A stretch of DNA of 64,000 bases from Odontesthes bonariensis (GCF_027942865.1 NC_134509.1:21190697-21254696); one strand, 5' to 3'; numbered from the stretch's first letter, positions 25,801 to 36,194 are shown. Numbers and translations: made by a program. The notes: generated from the sequence alone by a model not told the origin.

Positions 25801-28800
25801 GTTTGGCTGAATGTGCACGTTGTTTCCTAAACCATAATGACTGCTAATCTGAAACACAAGCACACATACCCCTTGTTTGTCTCTGAGAAGCTTTTCATTC
25901 TCTTCTCGGTAGCACCTGAGTTGCTCTGCAAGCTGCACCTGACTGTCTATGGCCTCCGCCAGGTCCTGGGCCAGGATGTCCCGACGAGCCTGACGGGGCA
26001 AGCAAATGAGACACAACATGAAGATTTGAGCAGCTACTTTCACTGAACAATATCGGGGAAAACGTTAAAGCTTCTTCTTACTGGGTCCAGTTTTTCTGCC
26101 TTCGCCAGCTGGCAGCGCAGACTCCTGACTTCCTCCTGCAAGTGCGGGGTCTCGGGAGCAGAAACGCATCTGATGGAGCGCTGCTTTTGGAAGTCATTCT
26201 CCATCTGAACACTCTGAAGCTCAGTCTGCAGCTGGTACACCTGTCCCCACAAGACAAACAATGCTGATCGGGCTGCACCGATGATGTTCAGTCTCAGTTC
26301 TTTTGATAAGCAAGTTAAAAAGGTTTATGTTCATATCACCAAAAAGTTCTGGCTGTGCTTGTGTTTCTGACACAACGGACCAAAAGTATTTCTATTTCTA
26401 ATTCTACTATTGCTCCTACAGAAGATAAACAGGATTTTCAGCCCTACTTTTGAGAAATTCACACAAGAATCTCACTGCTTTGATGCAAATTACTGCTTTT
26501 AAAATGTTTGTGTTACTACTTTGGGCTCATTCTATGATAAATGCAGCTCATAAAGTCTCTGTAGAAGAAATTAAAAGTCTAATTGTTATCATTCCACACA
26601 CTGAGGAATATGGTAGAATAATACAAGTAACACGTCCACAAAGATTAAAAACAAGGGGATTTTACACAGGAAGACACATTTACAGTTTGGGGAAGCACTT
26701 CTGCATAAGTAGTTCTCAGTCTGTGTGACTTCCAACAACCAATCACAGGAGAGCAGCCCTCTGGCTGATGAAATATCTCATCGTTAATATCAAAGCGCTG
26801 CAGTCCACAGTTTCTAGGCACATATTAACATGTTAACATGTGACCATTTGAGTTGGATCTCTGGTCCTGCTGACGTGATGGCCTTAAAGGGTCTTAAAGG
26901 ATGACTTATTTGAAGTTGGTTTGTGTGAAGTACTTATGAGCAGCCATCCCTGCATTACACAGCGATCAGATCAGGAGGAGCTAAGCTAACAGCTACTCAG
27001 AACTGAGCCACAGCGGAGTCAAACTCGTGTCCTCTAAAATTTATCAAATTTCAAACATTTCACAGCATGACTCCCTACATTGGGAATTTTTACAGGGTGC
27101 CACTTCTACATCAGACAGATACTTATACTGACTTTTTACTATTGAATATTATGCTGAAGAACATCTGTGTGTCTTCGTACTTCAGTAACATCATTTCCAC
27201 AAAAATATCCTTTAAATAGAAAAGAAGCTGACGCACACAGAGTATCCTCATATCTTACCATGTGGTTAAAATCCACAAATATTTTCTGTTACAAACTTTT
27301 CAGCTAAATCATCCAAAATACATACGAATGGCTAAATAAATACGTTTATATGATAAGAAATGTTTCTAAAATCAAATAACTAAATAATTCATGCTGAAAT
27401 GATTGAATAGAATGTGAAATTAATACATTTTTCTGCTTTGATTTTTAACTGCATGCATTTGAGCTTGTGTTAATGTTGCTATTTTTCTACTTTTCTAATT
27501 TGAATATATCACATTTTTTCTTTGTTTAATTGTTTTTCCTGTATTCACTTCTGTATTTTTTTCCATTGACATCACATTTAACCATTTATTCCTTCTAAAT
27601 GATTAATTTATTCCTTCTATTTTGATTTTATCATTGAATTTGTTTTATTCATAGATTTATTTGTCTATCTGTCATTTCCCTTTTGCATTATCTCCCCCAT
27701 TTATTTCCCCAAGCCCATCTAATTTCCTTGTTTTCTTTTTATATTTCTTGTCTCTTTTCCCCTTGTGTCATGGAATATGCAAAGGGAGAAGCACAGAGAT
27801 GTAAAAGCATCTATAAACAAATACATAAAAATTTGAAAATGCCCGGTTAGTTAAAAACAAAAACAGATATCAATCATTTTGAAAAATAAATACATCAATA
27901 CGATGTCAAGGAATCTAATATAGAAATAAATGCAAGAGGCACAATGTATTTATTTCACATTCTCTTCCATTATTTTTGCATAAATTGTGTTGTTATTTTA
28001 TTGTAGTCGCATTTATTATCTTATAAACTTGTTTATTTAGCCATTTAAATAAGTTATTTCAGATTTTTCCTCCATAGAAATCACTTGAATCCTAAGCAAA
28101 AGCTCAAGCTTCAACTGTTTTCTCAGGCTGTCATCACAGTGCGTCCCTTTACACTGCATATGAAGGTAAACTTCATAGTGGCCATCACTGACCTGCAGGT
28201 TTTGGTCGTGGAGCCGCTCGTTCATAGCCGATTTCTCCTCGATGGCAGCCGTGTAGCGGATATACAGATCACACTTTTCATCCTTTAGCTTGGTGACCTC
28301 CCGTTGCAAAGAGCACAAGTGTCTCTGCATTCGTTCGTTATCAGACTGAAGGGATCTGGACTTCTCCTCCTGCTCCATCATCTGTCCAAGCTCTGACTCC
28401 AGGGAGGCGCAGCGGGCACTCATTCTCCCAGCCTCGCCGCGGGCCTCCTTCAGCTCATTCTGCATCCCTGTTACTGCTCTGATAAGATACTCTGTCAGCT
28501 CTGAGTATTTAATCAGCCCTGTGAGGACAATAGTGTAGTTCAAATCAAACTGCAAGGGAAAAAACGATTGAATTATTCCCTGAAAATATGGCCACTGACC
28601 ACTGAATCTTGACGGCTCTGTGCTGGGCTTGCGTCCAGTAACTTGGGTGTAAAGCGTTGGGTAATGTATCATCAGGCTCTCCAGCAAAGCTATCGCTCCA
28701 TTCCTTCCCTGAGTCCTCAGCATATCCAGCATGTGGCCTATAAACGACACGCCGTACTGTGATTTAATTCTTAACACCAGTCCTGAAATTTTAATCAAAT

Positions 28801-29295
28801 TCAAACCACGAACACATTTCACATCAGTTAGATATTTTCTTTGTAAATGCTTCGATCAAAGGTTCAAACATGCTGGTTTTAGCCCTTTGTACTACAGGTG
28901 TTTCCCTATCTCTTGCTCATGCATCCAGCAGGTGATGCAATCAAATCAGAAGTTACAGAAGAAGAAAAAAGAACAAACTAGTTTAAAATCCACAAATTGC
29001 AGCCCACTCCAGTAGCTACTGCTGAACCTAATGAAAAGGACTTGTGTTTTCCTTAAATCCCATTAAAGTTGTGAAACTTACTGGTTCTCATGCAGCGGTT
29101 TGTGAGGCTGTGGCAGGAGAGGATCTCGTCCTCGTCCATCTCAGTGAGGACCCTCGCCTGCCTCAGGTACGGGATCAAGATGCATGGCCGTACTCCTAAA
29201 GAGATCCTGTGGCGGTTGTCATTAATCAGGTCCCATAGCTCTTCCTCGCCCATTTCCTTCGGGTCCGGACCCTCGGGAACACACTCCCCTGCCAT
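16594..29295 (-). CDS. card14: card14: CARD-coiled coil-MAGUK scaffold protein, full gene span (20 coding exons)
   Basis: Cytoplasmic scaffold of the CARMA family (CARMA2); the family recruits BCL10-MALT1 to activate NF-kappaB. I joined 20 exons: 29082-29295, 28600-28737, 28193-28518, 26082-26240, 25870-25989, 25533-25658, 23931-24080, 23717-23839, 23386-23486, 22846-22898, 22609-22669, 20855-21071, 20650-20776, 19479-19719, 19324-19387, 19113-19233, 18866-19030, 18249-18367, 17447-17562, 16594-16801. All introns are GT-AG, phases agree, and the total is 2949 nt (982 residues; human CARD14 is about 1004). Domains: CARD about 8-100, coiled coil 120-410, PDZ about 535-625, SH3 about 650-720, guanylate-kinase-like 780-975. 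CARD14 rather than CARD10/11 is supported by motifs such as VLEDSTLEEA and EEQKKIVWVE. The start at 29295 follows an acceptor-like CAG by one base and matches the human start; the frame stays open to 29373, so a longer N-terminus is possible. Untranslated exons and promoter were not located. Confidence 0.95.
17447..17562 (-). CDS. card14: card14 coding exon 19 (guanylate-kinase-like)
   Basis: Residues 876-913, with VRRLHRFKIFPIIVFIGQSA, equivalent to the RMDIFPIVIHV strand of human. Acceptor CTTACAG, donor AG|GTAAAT. Confidence 0.93.
18249..18367 (-). CDS. card14: card14 coding exon 18 (guanylate-kinase-like)
   Basis: Residues 836-875, ending TCYTVQSVEKVMKK, aligned with the human CWVTRHAVESLMEK region. 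Acceptor CTTCAG, donor AAG|GTCAGA. Confidence 0.92.
18866..19030 (-). CDS. card14: card14 coding exon 17 (guanylate-kinase-like start)
   Basis: Residues 781-835. LMPYTLVTPHYPPICRPVLL corresponds to the human PYTLVRP region opening the GUK fold; the exon ends DWQGFERCEP. Confidence 0.93.
19113..19233 (-). CDS. card14: card14 coding exon 16
   Basis: Residues 741-780, including KAVRIVSTGRQGRNPLW, matching the KLVRIVS segment of human CARD14. Acceptor TTCACCAG, donor G|GTCAGT. Confidence 0.9.
19324..19387 (-). CDS. card14: card14 coding exon 15
   Basis: Residues 719-740, AQRLLIRAIEDMNFQTKKRQ; the linker after SH3. Acceptor GTCACAG, donor AAG|GTAAGA. Confidence 0.9.
19479..19719 (-). CDS. card14: card14 coding exon 14 (SH3)
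   Basis: Residues 639-718. LSGDSFYVRVNLSIP opens the SH3 region and the exon closes on GGTVPNYYR. Acceptor CCTCTTCAG, donor AG|GTCCGT. Confidence 0.94.
20650..20776 (-). CDS. card14: card14 coding exon 13 (PDZ end)
   Basis: Residues 597-638, with ALRMVLEDSTLEEAMWALS and GFCHLSL, very close to the same region of human CARD14. Acceptor CTCTGCAG, donor G|GTACGT. Confidence 0.94.
20855..21071 (-). CDS. card14: card14 coding exon 12 (PDZ)
   Basis: Residues 524-596. Contains RVLSISFQGEALLSQLTVVG and GVFVHKVTEGSAARNVGISP, the PDZ core also seen in CARD11 and CARD14. Acceptor TCACCAG, donor GAG|GTAAAT. Confidence 0.94.
21300..21560. repeat. DNA-transposon-type dispersed repeat in a card14 intron
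   Basis: CCTGTCCCAACTTTTTTGAG and CCAGATGTCTCACTTCCAAC resemble the ends of a common teleost DNA-element family (from general knowledge). A diverged inverted piece lies at 55255-55335. Confidence 0.45.
22609..22669 (-). CDS. card14: card14 coding exon 11 (61-bp linker exon)
   Basis: Residues 504-523, GSEDRKTARLVSVSGSGSYG, just before the PDZ domain. Acceptor TTGTTTAG, donor CGG|GTAAGC. Phase 1 in, phase 2 out. Confidence 0.83.
22846..22898 (-). CDS. card14: card14 coding exon 10 (53-bp acidic linker exon)
   Basis: Residues 486-503, with LETADTDSIDDFVFLPD. Only phase 2 input avoids stop codons. Donor ATG|GTATGT. Confidence 0.85.
23386..23486 (-). CDS. card14: card14 coding exon 9 (serine-rich linker)
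   Basis: Residues 453-485 plus two bases. Serine/proline/arginine-rich, as expected for the disordered linker before PDZ. Acceptor GTGTAG, donor AG|GTGTGT. Confidence 0.85.
23717..23839 (-). CDS. card14: card14 coding exon 8 (linker)
   Basis: Residues 412-452, including RRRLCRMDALNPISFSSC. Phase 0 on both sides; acceptor GTAAAAG, donor GAG|GTGAGT. Confidence 0.9.
23931..24080 (-). CDS. card14: card14 coding exon 7 (coiled coil end)
   Basis: Residues 362-411: AYLSRDEAQAMIARILAEKD and onward, aligned with the human segment AYSARDSAQ. Acceptor ACTTTAAG, donor GAT|GTACTT, phase 0. The preceding intron holds the Tc1-like relic at 24.46-24.88 kb. Confidence 0.92.
24455..24880 (-). pseudogene. Tc1-like transposase relic in a card14 intron
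   Basis: Two minus-strand frames: SVSMLKVKVHDSTIRKRLNK (helix-turn-helix end) and FWNNVLWTDQTKVEMFAHNA, followed by VWRKPNTAYQHKHLIPAVKH and GGGGLMIWACS. The D of VLWTDQTKVE is a DDE catalytic position. Frameshift-separated and truncated; it lies in the intron between coding exons 6 and 7. Confidence 0.85.
25533..25658 (-). CDS. card14: card14 coding exon 6 (coiled coil)
   Basis: Residues 320-361, with LLDQKECLSLQVQQLTLDCK and ending ELQAERDQ, the counterpart of ELQKERDQ in human CARD14. Phase 0 on both sides. Confidence 0.92.
25870..25989 (-). CDS. card14: card14 coding exon 5 (coiled coil)
   Basis: Residues 280-319, with AEQLRCYREENEKLLRDKQG. Phase 0 on both sides; acceptor CCGTCAG, donor GGG|GTATGT. 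Confidence 0.92.
26082..26240 (-). CDS. card14: card14 coding exon 4 (coiled coil)
   Basis: Residues 227-279, starting VYQLQTELQSVQMEN. Phase 0 on both sides; acceptor GGGACAG, donor CCA|GTAAGA. Confidence 0.92.
28193..28518 (-). CDS. card14: card14 coding exon 3 (coiled coil start)
   Basis: Residues 118-226; the largest exon. It carries heptad-rich coiled coil rich in E, K, Q and R. Acceptor CTCACAG, donor CAG|GTCAGT, ends in phase 0. Confidence 0.92.
28600..28737 (-). CDS. card14: card14 coding exon 2 (CARD end)
   Basis: Residues 72-117, with HMLDMLRTQGRNGAIALLES, the last CARD helices. Acceptor TTTATAG, donor G|GTCAGT, phase 1 to phase 1. Confidence 0.92.
29082..29295 (-). CDS. card14: card14 coding exon 1 (start, CARD first part)
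   Basis: Residues 1-71. Contains the CARD helices with LWDLINDNRHRI and LIPYLRQARVLTEMDEDEI. Donor is A|GTAAGT and the exon ends in phase 1. Confidence 0.92.
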
Positions 29296-29373
29296 CCTGA
29301 GTGCGTTTGAAAAGTAATCGTTGTTGCCTGCTGGGGAAACAAAGTGTGCAGCTGGAGCCGATGGAGCGCACAC

Positions 29374-30479
29374 ACGCCGCAGGAAATCAGTAGACTGCGA
29401 GGAAGACGAAATGGAACTATAACAGTAAGCTCAGGCTCTTTCCACACCCTCTGAGAGCTTATTCAAAAGCATGCGGCAGTGTTTGCGTGTGGGCGTGTAG
29501 AAAAACCAGTAAGACGAGACCGGTGTGTGATGCAGCACAGCGTGTGTTGACTATAACTCATGCTGGTGCAAACAGAGGCCAGACTCAGGTTCACACAAAC
29601 ACTCATAAAACATTAGTCAGCAAGCCGCATTTACTGTACGTCTCTTTTATTCCCCCTCTGCGTGGCTTTGTTGTGTCTGTTTGTTCTGAACAGCAGACTC
29701 AGGGTGTAATCACATATAATAAACATCCACTCTGCTTTATTAATGATTGAAAGCAGATATGTGTGTAGAAAAAAAGGGCTGCACAGAAACACAGAAACAC
29801 TCGATGACATGTGAGTTCGGCTTAATAATTCCTAATCACAGCAAAGCAAACACACGTACCACGCCACGGACAGGAGCAAACAGGTGTGAAGACTATCTTT
29901 ATAGCTCCAGCCTCCAGGGAGGCTGGAAATGCAAAGAGACAGTTTTGTAAACATCTCTTCAGAATGACGAAATTAATAACAGATTTCAAACTATAACAGT
30001 TATTCAGGGCTTTAAAAAGGATGCAGTTTGGTTCATAGACAGAAAATAGACAGAAAACATACTGTTCTCTTTCCTTTCAGCATCTTTAGAAAACTTAAAG
30101 GTGCTGCTTTGTGAGGCATTTGATCCGGAACCTGTTTTCCATCAACAATAAAGAGTCGACTCGTCATCTTCCAGTGTTGTGCAAGTTCACACGTCACAAG
30201 AACTAGTTCAAAGGTCAGTTCACAGAGATTAATGTGAAGAAATGTGTCAGAGCTGACTTTACAGTCACAAAATGAACTTCTTCACAGTAACGTCTCACTT
30301 TTGCATGACTTCCATTTAATTCTCCTCCTCATTTGGTCCACAGTCAGTGGGGATACATGGCACTGAAAGGATCGGATTATTGGCTAAATTACAATAAGAC
30401 TGAGCTGCTCCTTATCTGAGCAAGGGTAATTATCCTTGGATATATGGCGGTGAATGAATGGAATCATAGGCACAAAGCA
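29374..30479. other. Upstream of card14; promoter or 5' UTR not located
   Basis: No coding potential. It may hold card14 untranslated exons and promoter, but no diagnostic motif was found. Confidence 0.4.
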
Positions 30480-31400
30480 TGTCATACCCGGTATGATAGG
30501 TGGCGCTGTACCCATTTCAACTATTGCTAATAGAGCCACTTCCTGTTGACCTCTTCACCACCAACATCAACAACAAACTCAGGCGTTCGAGAAAGATGGA
30601 GAACGAAGAGCAAGATGAAGCTACGTCCCTCTACATTTCGTCTGTGATGAGCTGCTTGTTGCACAAACGTGATGCACAACGGAGCATTCTCCATCATGTT
30701 GTTTGTTTCTTTCCGACGGCGACAACAACAGTAATATCGTCTCCTTTGACTTCCAGTTCACGACCCGGGAAAAAATCTTGAGCATGCGCAGAACACAAAG
30801 TCTTAATTCACCACGTGCTTCAGCGTCTACAAGCAGGTTTAATTTGACTTTCAACCGAGTTATCTCGGGCTTAAAGGGATAGTTTGCCTCTTTTGACATG
30901 AAGCTGTATGACATCCCATACTAGCAATATCGTTTATGAACATTTTCTTACCCCCTGCTGCGTCCTGTGAGCCGAGTTCCAGCCTCGTTCTGGTGTCGAC
31001 GAAGGTAGTCCGGCTAGTTGGCTGGGGTTTAAAAAATAAAGCGTTTTGCTTCTCAAAACAATATGTGTTCAAAAGAGTAATACATTTGCATCACAAAATC
31101 GTTGCCAAGGTAAAAGTCAGATCTCACAATCGTTTGGCGCTATTTTCTCTCCCTTCGTATCACTGCGTGCTGCCGCCTACTGACAGCCGCGCCTGTTTCA
31201 CGGTGTAGACCATGCAGACCGAGCAGTAAACATCCATTATCCCTTTAATCCGATCGCGAGTAATCCGATCCAATTTCTTGGATCAGTTTCTGTCCTGCCG
31301 TCTGCTGTAAAGAGTTGCTGCGTAGTTGTACACGTCTACAACTAAACACGTCTGTAAACTGCCCCAATCGTAAGGTTTAGTTGTATATATGATGTCCACT
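30480..31400. repeat. Older unclassified repeat carrying the piggyBac-like MITE
   Basis: The segment TGCTTCAGCGTCTACAAGCA through CTTTCAACCGAGTTATCTCG (30817-30870) continues after the MITE with TCCGATCGCGAGTAATCCGA (31249 onward). Both parts match 1090-1175. Outer ends were not found; 30480 and 31400 are approximate. Confidence 0.5.
30875..31244. mobile_element. piggyBac-like MITE at a TTAA target
   Basis: Flanked by TTAA at 30871-30874 and 31245-31248, with inverted ends AGGGATA. Length is 370 bp and no transposase is encoded. It interrupts an older repeat; the related copy at 1090-1170 carries a single TTAA at 1148-1151 at the same position, i.e. the empty site. Confidence 0.82.
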
Positions 31401-32036
31401 CACAGGTTGCATCTGTCGACAAGAACGCCGCTTAATGCCAAGAGAAAAAGCTGCGCTCGCGTCATGTTCGCCAGGTAAAAAGAGCCTCTTTCAGATCCAA
31501 AGTTCAGTTCCCTAATGTGAACATAAGCGAGAAACCTTACCCATCTGATTATAATCTCACTTTTTAGTTTGTAAGAGAAAGAATTGTGTTCACGTGTCCT
31601 CTCCGATACTCAGGACACAAATAAGGAGAAGTGAATCACAGAGGGGACAATGCCTGTGACGAGGGCTGGTCAGAATGAAGCTCATATAACCATTGACTCT
31701 TTTGTGGGACACAGAATTAGCGGCTCTCTCAAACACAAACACGCAGTAATGTGATCTGGGCAAGCAGCAGCGTGGTTGATAACTTCGGAGAATTAAAAAG
31801 AAAGACGGGCTGAGAAATTAAGCCAGCGCAGAAGTGCTTAAAACTGTAGACAGTTCCTCTAACTGTCACAGACTTAAAACCCAAGCTTGATTCTGGGATA
31901 ATTAAATGTGCCTCCTGAACATACACCAATGATTTCTGATCGTGAAGGCCACGTGGAAAAGACTCTTATTATACCGACAGCTGAACTCTGCTCTTGGTGA
32001 AGCAATGGAATGTTTTGTATGACCTGTAGCTGCTTT

Positions 32037-32210
32037 TTCTTTGAATTTTTGGGGCTTTTTATGCTTTTTTAATGATAGCTGGAGAGAGACATGGGGAAGA
32101 CACGAAGCAAAGGGCCACTCGGTGTGGGACTCGAACCAGGGCCAGCTGCAGCAAAGACTGTAGCCTCTGTACATGGGGCGGCTGCTTAACCCACTATGCC
32201 ACCGACCGCT
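32037..32210 (-). repeat. tRNA-derived SINE with 14-bp target-site duplications
   Basis: The minus strand reads GCGGTCGGTGGCATAGTGGG, then a TTAAGCAG A-box region, a perfect B box GGTTCGAGTCC, a short body and an A-rich 3' end. The flanks share CCTGTAGCTGCTTT at 32023-32036 and 32211-32224, a clean target-site duplication. Length is about 174 bp. Confidence 0.82.
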
Positions 32211-32763
32211 CCTGTAGCTGCTTTCTGATGTGGAGAAAGATGACAATGTGACGTTTAAAGCAGCGCCCATCAGACTGGTTATTTTAGGGGTTAGAAATAA
32301 GAACATCACTGTTTATTTTTAATAAAACAAATCAAAACATTCCTTAATGAGGTCATGTTAAAGCTCTCTTCACTTGTTCAGACTAGATTGAAGTGAAAAA
32401 AAGAGGTTTGGGTATGAGGAAAACTTTTAATTTTGGGTTAGCAGGCGCATCCTGGGGAGCCGGTTCTGCAGCATCGCACAGACCGTGATGTTGAAATCAC
32501 TTCACATTGTGGTCACGTACAGACAACGTGCTTCAAGTATGTCAGGCGGCTGCTTGATTCAACTCTTTGCCAACTGAGACTCGAGGTGTAATTTTAAAAG
32601 AGGTTTTGAAAAGCTTGGAAACAACCTTTTAAAGCCCGAAGTTCTCTGAAAAACTCCAAAAATTCCACAGCTTCAGAAGGCGCTAAATATGACACTTGAG
32701 AGGTTACTTTATGGTAAATTAGTCACTCTGGACTTGTGTTCAGCACTGATGAAACAAAAATAA

Positions 32764-32957
32764 ATGGAGCATCGCGTTAGTTCTGGCAGACCACGTAGTC
32801 AACGCGCCCTTTGCCTATTGGCTGACGCCGACCCAACCCTTATGGCCAGCTGCGCTCAATGGGTAATCAACTGATGCTCGCAATTGGATGCTAGCATTTG
32901 GGGCACTTCATTTAAACTTGGTTTGCTGTCACTGCTTTTTTTTGCTCTCTGCTTGCA
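32764..32957. repeat. ~490-bp dispersed repeat, partial copy (left end)
   Basis: Nearly identical to 38383-38576 and stops at CTCTGCTTGCA, where unrelated sequence begins. It shares a deletion (TGTCCACAACC lost) with the copy at 38383 relative to copy 1. Confidence 0.72.
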
Positions 32958-33106
32958 GCCTTCCACAGCAGCTCCCCGCGTAGGGGCAAAAAGTTTTGCT
33001 TCTGCTTACAAGACGTAACTCCGATTAGCATACGCGCCGATGCTAGTATTATTATTGTGCTGCTTACCCTGTCGTCCGGCATGGATCCCCGCTGCCGGCG
33101 GAGTCG

Positions 33107-33187
33107 GAGATTCGGCTGAGATTCGGCTGAGATTCGGCTGAGATTCGGCTGAGATTTGGCTGAGATTCGGCTGAGATTCGGCTGAGA
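33107..33187. repeat. 11-bp minisatellite
   Basis: GAGATTCGGCT repeated about seven times with one base change (TTTGG). Eleven bases times three gives an 11-residue peptide repeat in all frames, explaining the open frames across it. Confidence 0.87.
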
Positions 33188-33390
33188 TGGACGCGTGGAG
33201 GACATTCAGCCGAGCCAAGACGCGACACCGGGCGGGCTGTCACAGCGCGCCGCGGGCAGAGTCATGGTAGGCCGCGGCGGGCTCCTGTACGTGGCAGGGC
33301 TTGCCGCGGTTAGACACGCGGCTTATTTTACACCGATTCACATGATTTTGCGTGACTATTGGTCCGTGGATCCTCGCGGTGATGCTCTAA

Positions 33391-34044
33391 AGGCTGATTC
33401 ATACTCGGCGCAAACGCGCAACTGTTCTGGCTCGAGAACCATTAATGACGTCATCGAAAGCGCCAGCCCCTTCACAGTTCCTTCAGCTCATAAGCGCAGT
33501 TTGCGCCGAGAATGCGTCACATTTGCAGTTCTCTCCAGACCAGCGAGCGTCACTGTTGAGGAAACAAGCTGAAAAGCATAGGAAGAAAGCATACACAATG
33601 CCACCTGTGGTGTCACGTCAGCAGAGGCTGGCACATCTGATGCGGAATGAATTTACTCTGGGTGTAGAACTGTATATGTATCTCAGAGCTAAGCGGCTGC
33701 GGCAAAAACAGAAGAGAAGGTGGAATGTTCGTCCTTTGCAACAAGACGAACTTTGTCAAACGTTGTCCCAGTGTAACTTCATAGACGTGTTGTACAGATG
33801 TTTGTAGAGGCGCACCCTCTCAGTCACCGCGGTCTCTGCAGTGTTCATTTTTTCTTTTTCTTGGTCAGCTGTTTCCGGTTGAGCGCGCGTGAAGTCAGAA
33901 AAAAAGTTGTGTGCGCGCCCTTGCGCCGCGCGAGGATTTTCTAGCTTGCGACGGGGGGCGTGGCGGAATTTTGGGACACGTGACCGTTTGCGCCATTTGC
34001 GACCAGCTAGTATGAGCGAGGTCGCGCCGAGTAAGAATCAGCCT
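33391..34044. mobile_element. Harbinger-like deletion derivative, element 1
   Basis: Inverted ends AGGCTGATTC[A/T]TACTCGGCG with one mismatch, and flanking TAA at 33388-33390 and 34045-34047. A 3-bp TWA duplication is characteristic of PIF/Harbinger. Inside, the plus-strand frame to 33807 reads RAKRLRQKQKRRWNVRPLQQ, resembling the start of Harbinger nucleases (RRWWVRP). Only this N-terminal scrap remains. Confidence 0.72.
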
Positions 34045-34047
34045 TAA

Positions 34048-34725
34048 GGCTCTAGCATGGTTGCCGCGTCTGCTCGCGCGAGCGGTGTTGATGACGTCAC
34101 AAGTTCGTGCCCGCCATAGGACCCTTTATAGTGGCGCAAGTCGTTGCGCGCCAGTAGTTGCAATTTTCTCCGTCACAGAGGTGGCGCTGCTACGTGAAGG
34201 TTACCTCTACTCTACAACCACGAAAGTGGAGAAGAAAACAATGCCGCTGTCAAGAGCAAGAATACTGTAATTAATGATACTGCTGCAGTTTTCGGATCAT
34301 TTTAATTTTTTAATTCAGTCAATAGAGGTGAAGGTTTGAAGCCCCCAGCATCAACAGAGTGTCTGCCCTCTTCTTTGCCTTCACGTATCTGCCCCGTAGC
34401 TTCTTCCACACATTCTTACAGAACTCTCCCTCTTTCCCCAAAGTTCTGCCCATCTCTGTGCACCAGTTTTGGGAGTTTACGCGCTCCCTGTGCTGTTTCA
34501 CTGCAGTTTCGTACAGCTGCCTGTACAAACGCACCTCCTCACTGAGCCTGGTCTCACATCGGTCCATCCGGTTCGTTGTGCTTGGCGCCGCCAAGTTACA
34601 AAAATCGACTGGTACACGACAACGCGCTGCGCCGTCTTTTCAAGGGAAGCGCCAGGCCTGAAACGTCATTTTGACGTCACGGTCCACCACCGCCGTGACA
34701 GACGCGGCAACCATGCTACCACCTT
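34048..34725. mobile_element. Harbinger-like deletion derivative, element 2, with Myb/MADF-like relic
   Basis: The 20-bp inverted repeat TAGCATGGTTGCCGCGTCTG is perfect at 34053-34072 and 34699-34718, with TAA at both borders; the left TAA is shared with element 1. The minus-strand frame 34594-34319 reads EEVRLYRQLYETAVKQHRER, NWCTEMGRTLG and VWKKLRGRYVKAKKR, a MADF/Myb-like DNA-binding domain of the type encoded as the second gene of Harbinger elements. Confidence 0.72.
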
Positions 34726-34729
34726 TAAG

Positions 34730-36190
34730 GTGGAGCGCGCGCCTCTGGCGCACACGCTGTTGATCGGCATTGTCTGCATGGGTGCGGCGTCACCTGTCGT
34801 GTCGGGTGTGAGTGCTTGTGCCTGTGGATACAGTGGGAGTTGATGTGAGTCAGAGGATTAACAACTATTGCCTTTCCTCGGTCAATGTCGGAAACATTGT
34901 TTGGACTAGTTCCTCCTCTCAGTTGCTAGCTACAGCATTGCTCGTTTATCCACCAGCAAGCAAGTCTATTTTATTTTTATTTTTTTCCACTGTATTGAAT
35001 GCAAGCTGCCAGGTAAAGTGAAGTGAGTGCTTTTATAATAAAATCAGAGATTCATTGACAAGTTTTCAGGGTTTCACTGTGAACTCAGTGGAGGGAGAAT
35101 CAATTCTGTGCATGGAGAATGCTAAAGTCAGAGCTGTTCTGCTGCTGAAATGACCACGGTGTCATGAACTGAATCCCATGCTCAATGGATGAAGAATGGA
35201 TGGATACAAAAGCATTTTGTGAATGAAGCCCAACAGTGGCTGTGGTCGAATTGATCTCATGTAGATCCACTGTGATTATTATTGCTCATGTATGTTCTGC
35301 TTGTATTAATTCGGGTCATCGTTGATAGGCCCTGAAAGGTTTTGATCCTGAAGAGAAGAACGTCAGGATGCTACCCTGTTTGCTATAGGAATGCACTTCG
35401 TCGTATAACAACCTCCAGAGACCTACAGTGAAACTTCACTACTTAGCTGCATTTTTGCTTAACAAAAGCAGCAGTAAGAGGCTGATTAGCTAGGCAATCG
35501 TTAAACAATGGAGCCTAAGTGTACTTGGCTGACTGAACTACCTTTGAATAATTATTCAACTGGTAAATGAGCTCTGGGAATTATACATTTTTAAACAGTG
35601 GAGGTCTCTACAGACGCTCATATAGAGCGATTTAAAGAGACTTGTCCAGTAAAACACAGCTATTGCCTCTAACAGGAATCCTTTATTTAACGCTCTATAA
35701 CTGACAATAAGATAGCTAGTCTTATGCTCTATAAAGCAGTCCTCTAAGCTACAAATAACACCATATCATAAGGATACATACTGCTCTCCTGAGCACTGCT
35801 GTGTGAGCTGCGATGCTCATATACTAAGAGAATCATACGTACTGGCCAACGGCTTTGTGCTTCCCGTCCAAACAATCCCTGCCGTCCTCACTCGTTCTTT
35901 GGGGCCATTTAGGGGACAATTTCAGGCACAATGCGTCCAACAGTTTTGTGTTTAAAGGCTTGAGCATAAACACAAGATGGCACTTGAGATCAGTGATGCA
36001 CTCGATGATTTAAAGGATCTGACATCTGTAGCCAGTTCTACAGCATATGTTTGTGATGCTTTGTGGACAAGCGTCCGGCCACTTCGCGTAACACCAGCCT
36101 GATTGTGATTGGCTCTTGCGCAGCAAATGGCATGCTAATTTGCATGACATCAAAACATTTCAACCATCGTCCCCACGGTTGATGCCACAA
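34730..36190. other. No gene recognised
   Basis: Intergenic sequence between two Harbinger-like elements; no assignable features. Confidence 0.45.
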
Positions 36191-36194
36191 CTAA

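Noticed and set aside
30500..30781. 93-codon frame with MENEEQDEATSLYISS
   Set aside because: Lies inside an interspersed repeat; too short and without support from a second copy.
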